In this document: in pieces, positions 23,515-30,767 of the stretch
Layout: the number at the start of each line of letters is the position of its first letter
How positions within the stretch are numbered: the stretch's first letter is position 1
Notes under the pieces: model-generated
Told to the model about the DNA's origin: nothing
Seen by the model: the letters and a program-made list of their open reading frames with translations, nothing else
Databases searched by the model: none
From: CAZBJJ01 sp964492245
GTDB taxonomy: Bacteria; Spirochaetota; Spirochaetia; Treponematales; Breznakiellaceae
DNA: 35,174 nt
Direction of reading: 5' to 3'
NCBI GenBank assembly: GCA_964492245.1
Contig: CAZBJJ010000017.1
Location: forward strand, 1 to 35,174
Position numbers and translations under genes: made by a program

Positions 23515-23558
23515 AAAAATGATGCTATCATTTTTAAACATATCAGCAGAATTTGCAA
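23515..23558 (-). promoter_or_regulatory. candidate promoter/operator of the CE2 esterase gene
   Basis: On the minus strand TTGCAA (23558-23553) is followed after 16 bp by TAAAAA (23536-23531). A perfect 9-bp dyad, AAAAATGAT-GCT-ATCATTTTT (23515-23535), overlaps the -10 box and the start site, as a repressor operator would. The hairpin with its T-run also looks like a weak attenuator. Confidence 0.35.
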
Positions 23559-23604
23559 GATAAATATATTATATGGTATTTGGGCTTTTGAAGAACTATG
23601 GGGC

Positions 23605-23633
23605 TTTACACTTTATATGTTTTTTGGTACTGT
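23605..23633 (+). promoter_or_regulatory. weak candidate rpmB promoter
   Basis: TTTACA (23605-23610), 17-bp spacer, TACTGT (23628-23633). The -10 box is poor. The leader would be about 18 nt with AAGGAAGG before the rpmB ATG. Confidence 0.3.
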
Positions 23634-23657
23634 TCGCTTACTTAAGGAAGGTTTAGT

Positions 23658-23849
23658 ATGTCCCGTGTTTGTCAAATTTGTGGAAAAGGTACCATCACCG
23701 GAAATAAGGTGAGTCATGCAAAAAATCATTCTCGCCGCACCTGGAAACCCAATTTGGTTAAAGTTAAAACCGAAATTGAAGGTACCACCCTTACTGTAAA
23801 AATATGCGCCCGCTGTCTGCGCAGCGACTATATTACGCGTAAGGTCTAG
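23658..23849 (+). CDS. rpmB: 50S ribosomal protein L28, zinc-binding form
   Basis: Large-subunit ribosomal protein of 63 residues. SRVCQICGKG, GNKVSHAKNHSRRTWKPNL and KICARCLRSDYI are the L28 signature. Cysteine pairs C5/C8 and C50/C53 mark the zinc-ribbon (C+) paralogue type; organisms facing zinc limitation often carry a second, cysteine-free copy. AAGGAAGG before the ATG is a good ribosome site. It stands alone, with no rpmG next to it. Confidence 0.96.
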   Translation: MSRVCQICGKGTITGNKVSHAKNHSRRTWKPNLVKVKTEIEGTTLTVKICARCLRSDYITRKV

Positions 23850-23869
23850 TTTTATTGGCGGCTCTGTGC

Positions 23870-23901
23870 CAGCTATCTAAAGAAGCTACAGCTATCTAAA
23901 G
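23870..23901 (+). repeat. two 13-bp direct repeats upstream of lysC
   Basis: CAGCTATCTAAAG occurs at 23870-23882 and 23889-23901, 19 bp apart, roughly two helical turns. The copies flank the -35 position of the candidate lysC promoter, so they could be a tandem regulator site. Confidence 0.6.
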
Positions 23902-23913
23902 GTGCTGTATAAT
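23885..23913 (+). promoter_or_regulatory. lysC: candidate lysC-operon promoter
   Basis: A perfect -10 TATAAT (23908-23913) follows GCTACA (23885-23890) at 17 bp. The weak -35 box lies between direct repeats, as in activator-dependent promoters. Start is expected near 23920, just before a terminator hairpin. Confidence 0.4.
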
Positions 23914-23924
23914 TGCCTCGCAAT

Positions 23925-23954
23925 GCCGCCAGGTTACTAACTGGCGGTTTTTTT
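23925..23954 (+). terminator. terminator between rpmB and lysC, possible attenuator
   Basis: CCGCCAG (23926-23932) pairs with CTGGCGG (23941-23947) around an 8-nt loop, followed by seven T. Only 33 bases separate it from the lysC ATG, leaving no room for a separate promoter behind it. Confidence 0.85.
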
Positions 23955-23987
23955 GTATCCGGGGCAAAATTTATCGGGAGATATTGT

Positions 23988-25331
23988 ATGATTGCAATGA
24001 AGTTCGGCGGCAGTTCTGTGGCCAATGCACAGCGAATTCGCCATATAAGTGATATTGTAAAAGCGCGTTTAAATAGAAAGCCCGTCTTGGTGGTTTCGGC
24101 CATGGGCGATACCACCGACCACCTTTTAGAGGCCGCCGACAGGGCCCTGGCGGGCACGGTGGGCATTGAGGAAGTGGTAAATCTGCACCGCCAGACCGTG
24201 GACGCCCTTGGCCTGGGAGAGGATTTTTGGCAGGCCGAGGTGGCCCCCCTCTTGTTAAAGCTGGAAAACCTTTTAACCGGTGTCTCGCTGGTGCGGGAAT
24301 TGAGCCTGCGCACAAGGGACTATCTTGTCTCCTTTGGCGAGCGGCTATCGGTGCGGGTGCTGGCCGCTTGGTTTCGCAAAGAGGGCGTGAGGGCAGAGGC
24401 CTTGGATGCCTGGCAGGCGGGGTTTATCAGCAATGGCTCCAATGGCTCGGCCGAGGTTCTGGATTCCAGCTATGCGACAATTGCATCAATTTTAAATGCC
24501 AAGCTGGTCGAGGGTATATTGCCCATTGTAACCGGCTTTATTGCCAAGGACGAAAAGGGCATTATAACCACCCTGGGCCGCGGGGGCTCCGATTTAACCG
24601 CCACCATTATTGGGGCGGCCTGTGGGGCAGAGGAAATTCAGGTTTGGAAGGATGTGGACGGCATTTTAACGGCCGACCCCCGCATTGTAAAAAACGCCCG
24701 GCCTGTTTCGACCCTTACCTACGAGGAGGCCAGCGAGCTGGCCTATTTTGGGGCCCAGGTGCTCCATCCCCGCTCGATGCAGCCCTGCATTCGCTACGAG
24801 GTGCCGGTACGCGTTAAAAATTCTTATAACCCCGATGCTCCGGGAACCATAATAGTCGCCAAACTCGAAGGAAGTTCTAGCCCCGTGCGCGCTATTACCG
24901 CAAAGAAAAAAATCACTCTATTGGATATTGTCTCCTCGCGCATGTTGGGCCAATATGGGTTTTTGGCAAGGGTCTTCGATGCCTTCGAAATGCACAAGGT
25001 GTCGGTGGATATGGTGGCCACCAGCGAGGTATCGGTTTCGCTCACCCTCGACGAGGGCCAAGAGCTGGCAGGTGTTAAAAAAGACTTAGAGAAAATATCT
25101 CGGGTGAATGTTAAAAAGGGAAAGGCGATAATTACGCTTATTGGCGATGTGGCGCGTTCGTCCCAGATTTTGGCAGGCGCCTTTGCCGTCTGCGCCGAAC
25201 AAGGGGTAATTGTACAGATGGTTTCGCAGGGGGCCAGTAAGGTAAATATGAGTTTTATTGTCGACGATGGCCAGACAGCCAGCCTTATTCCCGCCCTGCA
25301 TGCAGTTTTTTTTAAGGAGACCGATATATGA
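23988..25331 (+). CDS. lysC: aspartate kinase, monofunctional
   Basis: First step of the aspartate pathway. The 447 residues have an N-terminal kinase domain with MKFGGSSV (K5), VVSAMGDTTD, TLGRGGSDLTA and VWKDVDGILTADPR. Two C-terminal ACT domains (from about residue 300) usually give lysine or threonine feedback. An open frame runs upstream to 23913, but GGGAG (23976-23980), 7 nt before the ATG at 23988, fixes the start; the ATG three codons later is less well placed. The stop overlaps the dapB start (ATGA). No homoserine dehydrogenase is fused. It heads the lysine gene run, which supports the lysC symbol. Confidence 0.94.
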   Translation: MIAMKFGGSSVANAQRIRHISDIVKARLNRKPVLVVSAMGDTTDHLLEAADRALAGTVGIEEVVNLHRQTVDALGLGEDFWQAEVAPLLLKLENLLTGVSLVRELSLRTRDYLVSFGERLSVRVLAAWFRKEGVRAEALDAWQAGFISNGSNGSAEVLDSSYATIASILNAKLVEGILPIVTGFIAKDEKGIITTLGRGGSDLTATIIGAACGAEEIQVWKDVDGILTADPRIVKNARPVSTLTYEEASELAYFGAQVLHPRSMQPCIRYEVPVRVKNSYNPDAPGTIIVAKLEGSSSPVRAITAKKKITLLDIVSSRMLGQYGFLARVFDAFEMHKVSVDMVATSEVSVSLTLDEGQELAGVKKDLEKISRVNVKKGKAIITLIGDVARSSQILAGAFAVCAEQGVIVQMVSQGASKVNMSFIVDDGQTASLIPALHAVFFKETDI

Positions 25332-26077
25332 AGATTGCGCTGGTAGGCTATGGCAAAATGGGCCAGATGATACATAGGGCCGCCGAAGAGCGGGGGCATC
25401 AGATTACCGCATGTATAGATCCTGTGGCAGCCGAGGCCACTGCAAAGAGTATTTCGGCCGGAGGGCAGGGGCTGCAGGAGGCCGAGGTGGTTATCGAGTT
25501 TTCGCACCCCGAGGCGGTAATGGGCAATTTGCAGGAGCTCATCGCCCTAGGCAAGAGCACTGTGGTGGGAACCACGGGCTGGCACCATCAATTAGCTAAT
25601 CTTTCCCCTGCAATACAGGCTGCTGGCATTGGCTTTCTTTGGTCGAGCAATTTTTCGCTGGGGGTCAATCTGTTTTACAAAATACTGCAGGGGGCGGCGC
25701 AGCTTTTAGATCCATACGCACAGTATGATGTAGCAGCCTTCGAATCGCACCATCGCCACAAGGCCGACAGCCCCTCGGGGACGGCCAAGGCCATTGCCGA
25801 ACGGATACTGGCCTCGATGACGCGCAAAACCGAGGTGGTCTGGGAGACTTTGCGCGATCGCCCGCCTAAAGACAGTGAGTTGCATTTTCCAAGTTTGCGC
25901 TTGGGGGCTGTACCGGGGACCCACAGTGTTTTCTTCGACTCCAGCGCCGATACTATCGAGCTTACCCATACAGCGCGCAATAGGGAGGGCTTTGCCAGTG
26001 GCTCGGTGGTGGCCGCCGAATGGCTCTGCGGTAAAAAGGGCATTTATACCATGGACGATGTGCTTGCCGGGCTCTAA
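25328..26077 (+). CDS. dapB: 4-hydroxy-tetrahydrodipicolinate reductase
   Basis: Reduces the DapA product with NAD(P)H. At 249 residues, it has the nucleotide loop VGYGKMG (about 6-12), the GTTGW block (about 81-85), the catalytic HHRHK with H141/H142 and K145, and the substrate loop PSGTA (about 149-153). The ATG overlaps the lysC stop by four bases. Like other DapB proteins it ends in a short Rossmann-returning helix with YTMDDVLAGL. It precedes dapA by about 100 bases. Confidence 0.96.
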   Translation: MKIALVGYGKMGQMIHRAAEERGHQITACIDPVAAEATAKSISAGGQGLQEAEVVIEFSHPEAVMGNLQELIALGKSTVVGTTGWHHQLANLSPAIQAAGIGFLWSSNFSLGVNLFYKILQGAAQLLDPYAQYDVAAFESHHRHKADSPSGTAKAIAERILASMTRKTEVVWETLRDRPPKDSELHFPSLRLGAVPGTHSVFFDSSADTIELTHTARNREGFASGSVVAAEWLCGKKGIYTMDDVLAGL

Positions 26078-26113
26078 AAGGGCTTTGGCAGGATGGAGCT
26101 TTGAGAGCGCTTG

Positions 26114-26142
26114 TTGAAAAAACAGGGACTGGTGTGTAATAC
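26114..26142 (+). promoter_or_regulatory. dapA: weak candidate promoter before dapA
   Basis: TTGAAA (26114-26119), 17-bp spacer, TAATAC (26137-26142). The gap between dapB and dapA is the largest within the lysine genes, so an internal promoter is reasonable. The -10 box is poor. Confidence 0.3.
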
Positions 26143-26177
26143 TTTATGGAGAGCCTAAGTTTAGTATGGAGAAAAGC

Positions 26178-27083
26178 ATGATGACATTGCGTGGCGCCAC
26201 AACGGCCCTTATAACCCCAATGAAAGACGATGGTAGCGTCGATTACGATGGCTATCGCCGACTTATTCAGTTTCAGTTGGAGAAGGGCATAAATGGGCTG
26301 CTTCCCCTGGGAACCACGGGCGAAACTCCCACCTTGGAAGATGAGGAAAAAGAAAAAATAATTGCCCTCGCGGTAAAAGAGGCTGGGGGCAGGGTGCCGG
26401 TTTTGGTGGGTGTGGGAAGCAATGCCACTGCAAGCACCATACAAAATGCCCGACGCGCCCAAGACCTCGGGGCAGATTATCTATTGATTGTAACCCCCTA
26501 TTATAACAAGCCAAGTAACGAGGGAATTGTGCGCCATTTCCAGGCGGTGGCCGAGGCAGTACCCACCCCCATTATTGTCTACAACATCCAGGGGCGCACA
26601 GGAAAAAACATAGATGTCGCCACCATGGATAGGCTCTCGCAGATAGCCCAGGTAATGGGAGTAAAAGAGGCCTCTGGCGATATTGCCCAGGCTGGGGACA
26701 TGGTCAATACCGTTGCGCGGGCGCGACGGGCAGAGGGAAAGGACTTTTTAGTGCTCTCTGGCGACGATGCCATGACCCTGCCCCTAGGCGCCCTCGGTGG
26801 CGATGGGGTTATATCGGTGGTCTCGAACCTCGTTCCCGACCGCGTCGTTGCCCTGGCAAGGGCGGTAATTGAAGACGATATAGCCCTGGCCCGCTCGATT
26901 CACTTTGAGCTCTTGCCCCTATTTAAAGACGCCTTTGTCGAGACAAACCCGGTGCCTATAAAAAAGGCAATGCAGTGGGCGGGGCTGCCTGCGGGCCCCT
27001 GCCGCCTGCCGCTGGCGCCCCTGGCAAGTGCCAGCGAGATAAAATTGCGTGCTAGTTTAAAGGCAATTGGTTTAGATTTTTAA
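26178..27083 (+). CDS. dapA: 4-hydroxy-tetrahydrodipicolinate synthase
   Basis: Condenses pyruvate with aspartate semialdehyde. A 301-residue TIM barrel with GTTGETPTL (about 45-53), YYNKPSNEG, catalytic Y135 in YNIQGRTG (usually YNVPGRTG) and Schiff-base K163 in GVKEASGD. An ATG at 26166 is in frame, but the likely ribosome site GGAGA (26168-26172) lies inside that extension, 5 nt before the ATG at 26178, so the later start is preferred; the next codon is also ATG. Followed by asd after 10 bases. Confidence 0.95.
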   Translation: MMTLRGATTALITPMKDDGSVDYDGYRRLIQFQLEKGINGLLPLGTTGETPTLEDEEKEKIIALAVKEAGGRVPVLVGVGSNATASTIQNARRAQDLGADYLLIVTPYYNKPSNEGIVRHFQAVAEAVPTPIIVYNIQGRTGKNIDVATMDRLSQIAQVMGVKEASGDIAQAGDMVNTVARARRAEGKDFLVLSGDDAMTLPLGALGGDGVISVVSNLVPDRVVALARAVIEDDIALARSIHFELLPLFKDAFVETNPVPIKKAMQWAGLPAGPCRLPLAPLASASEIKLRASLKAIGLDF

Positions 27084-27093
27084 GGAGATTTTT

Positions 27094-28194
27094 ATGCAGA
27101 AGATACCTGTTGGAGTTTTAGGCGCCACCGGCATGGTGGGCCAACAATATATCGCCCTGCTTCGCAACCACCCCTGGTTCGAGGTACGCTTTGTGGCAGC
27201 CTCTCCCCGCTCGGCTGGCTTTCCCTACAGCCAAGCAGTTGCCGGACGCTGGCAGCTGACCCACGAATATGGGCCGGAGGTAGGCGCTTTGGTCGTTGCC
27301 GATGCCAACAAGGTCGAGGCCGCCATTGCGGCAAATCGGGCGGGGAACTGCGCCTTTGTGTTTTCCGCCTTAGAGATGGGCAAGGAAGAAATTAAGGCCT
27401 TGGAAGCGGCCTATGCCGCCGCAGGCATTCCGGTGGTCTCGAACGCCTCGGCAAATCGCTGGACCGAAGATGTGCCCATGCTTCTGCCAGAGATAAATGC
27501 AGATCATCTGGAAATTATCGATGTTCAGCGTCGCAACAGGGGCTGGCAGCAGGGCTTTATTGTGGTCAAACCCAATTGTTCAGTGCAAAGCTATATGACC
27601 CCCCTGTATGCTCTTATGCGCGAGGGCTACGAAATACAGCGCCTTTTTATAAGCACCATGCAGGCCACCTCCGGCGCTGGCTACCCAGGCGTGTCGAGCC
27701 TGGATATGGTCGACAATGTGGTGCCCTATATTGGGGGCGAAGAAGAAAAAAGCGAAATGGAACCCTTAAAGATATTTGGCAAGGTGGATGGGGGGCGCAT
27801 TTTAAATGCAGACCGCCCCCTAGTTACTGCCCACTGCAACCGGGTGCCGGTGGTCGATGGGCATACCGCCTGCCTGAGCGTGGAGTTTGGCAGTAAGAAA
27901 CCGGATATCGAGGAGGTAAAGCGCATCTTCGAAAACTTCCGCTCTCTGCCCCAGGAACTTAAGCTGCCCTTTGCCCCGGAACAGCCAATTATTGTGCGCC
28001 AAGAGGAAAACAGACCCCAGCCCAGGAAGGACCGCGACAGCGACAAGGGCATGGCGGTAACTGTAGGGCGCATCCGCCCCTGTAAAATTTTCGATTTGCG
28101 CTTTGTAGGGCTTTCGCACAACACGGTGCGGGGCGCTGCGGGGGGCGGTATTTTAAATGCGGAGCTCTTAAAGGCCCGCGGCTATCTGGGTTAG
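27094..28194 (+). CDS. asd: aspartate-semialdehyde dehydrogenase, archaeal/fungal type
   Basis: Reduces aspartyl phosphate to the semialdehyde used by DapA. The 366 residues have the NADP loop VLGATGMVGQQY (about 8-19), active-site cysteine C162 in KPNCSVQSYMTPL, and QATSGAGYPGVSSLDMVDNVVPYI. A histidine follows in the RVPVVDGHTACLSVEF block. The MVGQQY and LDMVDNV blocks place it with the archaeal/yeast-like branch rather than the E. coli type. AAGGAG precedes the ATG. It closely follows dapA and precedes lysA by 8 bases. Confidence 0.94.
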   Translation: MQKIPVGVLGATGMVGQQYIALLRNHPWFEVRFVAASPRSAGFPYSQAVAGRWQLTHEYGPEVGALVVADANKVEAAIAANRAGNCAFVFSALEMGKEEIKALEAAYAAAGIPVVSNASANRWTEDVPMLLPEINADHLEIIDVQRRNRGWQQGFIVVKPNCSVQSYMTPLYALMREGYEIQRLFISTMQATSGAGYPGVSSLDMVDNVVPYIGGEEEKSEMEPLKIFGKVDGGRILNADRPLVTAHCNRVPVVDGHTACLSVEFGSKKPDIEEVKRIFENFRSLPQELKLPFAPEQPIIVRQEENRPQPRKDRDSDKGMAVTVGRIRPCKIFDLRFVGLSHNTVRGAAGGGILNAELLKARGYLG

Positions 28195-28202
28195 GAGTAG
28201 AC

Positions 28203-29468
28203 ATGAGCGCAAGATATTTTCCTCTTTCCAAAGAAGAGCTAGAGGCCTTGGCCAATCAATATGGCACGCCCTTTTGCCTGTATGATGAAGCGGCAATTCG
28301 TGAAAATGCCCAACGTCTAAAGAAGGCCTTTGCCATCTTTCCATCATTTTTTGAGCATTTTGCCGTAAAGGCCCTGCCAAACCCCTTTATATTAAAAATT
28401 CTGGCCGACGAGGGCTTTGGGGCCGACTGCGCCAGCCTGCCCGAGCTTGTTTTAGCTAAAAAGGCCGGTATGCAGGGCGAGGCGGTCATGCTTACCAGCA
28501 ACGAAACGCCCGCTAGCGAGTACATTGCAGCGAAAGAAATGGGGGCAATTATCAATTTAGATGATATAAGCCACATCGATTATTTGGAAAAGGCCTGTGG
28601 AATTCCCGAACTCATTTCCTGCCGCTACAATCCCGGCCCTCTAAAAGCGGGAAATGCCATTATTGGCAAGCCCGAGGAGGCCAAATACGGCTTTACGCGG
28701 GAACAAATTTTTACCGGTCTCCAGCAGCTGCAAACCAAGGGGGCAAAGCGCTTTGGCATCCATACCATGGTGGTGAGTAACGAGCTTTCGAACGAGTACC
28801 ATATAGAAACCGCGCGCATTCTGTTTGAGCTGGCGGCGGAAATTAAGGAGCGCCTTGGTATTGCCCTTGAGTTTGTGAATATTGGCGGCGGTGCGGGCAT
28901 TCCCTACCGCGACGAGCAGGTGGCGGTGGACTACGAGCTAGTGGCCCAGGGTATGCGCGCTGCCTACGACGAAATTATAGTGCCAGCTGGCCTGGATCCA
29001 CTGGGTCTGCGCATGGAGTGGGCACGCATTATCACCGGGCCCTATGGCTATCTGGTTTCGCGCGCAATTCATCGCAAAGACATCTATCGCCAATATATTG
29101 GCTTGGATTCCTGCATGGCCGATTTTATGCGCCCGGGTATGTATGGAGCCTATCATCATATGTCGGTGGCGGGCAAGGAAGAGGCGGCACAGGACATGGT
29201 CTACGATGTGGTGGGAAGCCTTTGCGAGAATAACGACAAATTTGCCGTTCAGCGGGCCCTGCCTAAAATTGATATTGGCGACCTTATTATTTTGCACGAT
29301 GCCGGTGCCCACGGCCGGGCTATGGGTTTTAACTATAACGGCAAGCTGCGCTGTGGCGAGGTGCTTTTGCGCAGCGATGGCTCGAGCAAGCTTATCCGAC
29401 GCCACGAGAGCGTAGAGGATTATTTTGCCACCCTCAATTTCGAGGACCTAGATAATTTTAATGCATAA
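28203..29468 (+). CDS. lysA: diaminopimelate decarboxylase
   Basis: Last lysine step, converting meso-DAP to lysine. A fold-III PLP enzyme of 421 residues: PLP lysine K56 in FAVKALPNP, EFVNIGGGAGIPY for phosphate binding (about 221-233), the second-subunit cysteine loop CENND and the HDAGAHGRAMGFNYNG block. The last two differ slightly from the common CESGD and GAYG forms. Related carboxynorspermidine and arginine decarboxylases are alternatives, but the dap context favours LysA. GGAG lies before the ATG. Its end is separated from dapL by 37 bases. Confidence 0.88.
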   Translation: MSARYFPLSKEELEALANQYGTPFCLYDEAAIRENAQRLKKAFAIFPSFFEHFAVKALPNPFILKILADEGFGADCASLPELVLAKKAGMQGEAVMLTSNETPASEYIAAKEMGAIINLDDISHIDYLEKACGIPELISCRYNPGPLKAGNAIIGKPEEAKYGFTREQIFTGLQQLQTKGAKRFGIHTMVVSNELSNEYHIETARILFELAAEIKERLGIALEFVNIGGGAGIPYRDEQVAVDYELVAQGMRAAYDEIIVPAGLDPLGLRMEWARIITGPYGYLVSRAIHRKDIYRQYIGLDSCMADFMRPGMYGAYHHMSVAGKEEAAQDMVYDVVGSLCENNDKFAVQRALPKIDIGDLIILHDAGAHGRAMGFNYNGKLRCGEVLLRSDGSSKLIRRHESVEDYFATLNFEDLDNFNA

Positions 29469-29505
29469 TGTTTGCAAAATAGAGAATATCGACAAGGAGT
29501 ACAGA

Positions 29506-30723
29506 ATGATTGCCCGAAACACCGGACTTTCCAATATTAAGGCGGGGTACCTCTTTCCCGAAATTGCCCGCCGCCGCCGAGAATTTCAGGCGGCCAAGCC
29601 CGATGCAAAAATTATCAGCCTGGGAATTGGCAATACCACCGAACCGCTAACTGCCCACATCGATGGGGCCTTAGTAAAGGCGGCAGAGGACTTGGCCACA
29701 GCAGAGGGCTATTCAGGCTATGGCGATGAGCAGGGCTTAACGGCGCTGCGAGAAAAAATTGCCCAGGTTCTGTACAAGGGAATAGTGACAGCCGAAGAGG
29801 TCTTTATTTCTGATGGCGCTAAGTGCGATATTGGCCGCCTGCAGCTGCTCTTTGGCCCTACGGCAAGAGTGGCGGTACAGGACCCCTCCTATCCGGTGTA
29901 CGTAGACGGATCGGTCTTAATTGGGGCGGCTGGTGCCTGGGACGAGGCCAGCCAGGGCTATAAGGGCATTCAATACCTGTCCTGTACTGCCGAAAACGAT
30001 TATTTTCCCGATGTACAGGCCCTGCCCGAACATGGTCTTTTTTACTTTTGTTCGCCCAACAACCCCACCGGCGCAGTGGCCACCCGCGCCCAGCTGCAGA
30101 GCCTGGTAAACGCCGCACGCCAAAAGGGCTGTATTATTATATTCGATGCGGCCTACTCGGAATTTATTCGCGACCCAGATCTACCGCGAAGCATTTTCGA
30201 AATCGAAGGCAGCCGCGAATGCGCCATCGAAGTAAACTCCTTTTCCAAGCCCATCGGCTTTACCGGTGTGCGTTTAGGCTGGTCGGTGGTGCCCCGGGAA
30301 CTCTCCTATGCCGATGGCAGCCCCATTATTGCCGACTGGAACCGCATTTGCACCACGGTCTTTAATGGCGCATCGAATATTGCCCAGGCCGGCGGGCTGG
30401 CCGCCCTCGACGAGGCTGGGCTTAAAGAAATGCGCAGCATCACCGATTTTTACCTGGAAAACGCGCGTCTTATTCGCAAGACCTTACAGGATCTAGGCAT
30501 ACAGACCACCGGTGGCGACAACTCGCCATATATCTGGGCCTATTTTCCCGGCCAAAAGAGTTGGGATGTCTTTTCGCGTATTTTAGAGCGCTGCCATGTG
30601 GTAACGACACCGGGTTCGGGCTTTGGCCCCGCGGGCGAGGGCTTTATACGTTTTTCGGCCTTTGGTAACCGAGAGGCGGTGCAGGAGGCCTGTCAGCGCC
30701 TGTCGAAACGTTTTTTTGAGTAA
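29506..30723 (+). CDS. dapL: LL-diaminopimelate aminotransferase
   Basis: Converts tetrahydrodipicolinate directly to LL-DAP with glutamate, bypassing DapD, DapC and DapE. Class I/II aminotransferase of 405 residues: LGIGNTTEPL (about 39-48), EGYSGYGDEQG substrate loop, SPNNPTGA (about 183-190) and PLP lysine K248 in SFSKPIGFTG. The family usually has SFSKTAGFTG. An open frame reaches back to 29461, but AAGGAG (29494-29499), 6 nt before the ATG at 29506, sets the start. It closes the lysine run; a DAP epimerase (dapF) is not in the window. Confidence 0.94.
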   Translation: MIARNTGLSNIKAGYLFPEIARRRREFQAAKPDAKIISLGIGNTTEPLTAHIDGALVKAAEDLATAEGYSGYGDEQGLTALREKIAQVLYKGIVTAEEVFISDGAKCDIGRLQLLFGPTARVAVQDPSYPVYVDGSVLIGAAGAWDEASQGYKGIQYLSCTAENDYFPDVQALPEHGLFYFCSPNNPTGAVATRAQLQSLVNAARQKGCIIIFDAAYSEFIRDPDLPRSIFEIEGSRECAIEVNSFSKPIGFTGVRLGWSVVPRELSYADGSPIIADWNRICTTVFNGASNIAQAGGLAALDEAGLKEMRSITDFYLENARLIRKTLQDLGIQTTGGDNSPYIWAYFPGQKSWDVFSRILERCHVVTTPGSGFGPAGEGFIRFSAFGNREAVQEACQRLSKRFFE

Positions 30724-30732
30724 AACACCCGA

Positions 30733-30760
30733 TTGAAAACCTTTGCGTAACTATTATTAT
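30733..30760 (+). promoter_or_regulatory. aguA: candidate promoter of the xylan cluster
   Basis: TTGAAA (30733-30738), 16-bp spacer, TATTAT (30755-30760), each five of six to consensus. The aguA ATG at 30768 is seven bases beyond the -10 box, at the expected start point, with no Shine-Dalgarno sequence. Confidence 0.5.
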
Positions 30761-30767
30761 TGAGTAT

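Noticed and set aside
23850..23987. Lysine riboswitch before lysC
   Set aside because: The region is far too short for the roughly 170-nt L-box and lacks its conserved core.
24824..25507. 227-codon minus-strand open frame across lysC and dapB
   Set aside because: Shadow of two clearly conserved genes on the other strand.
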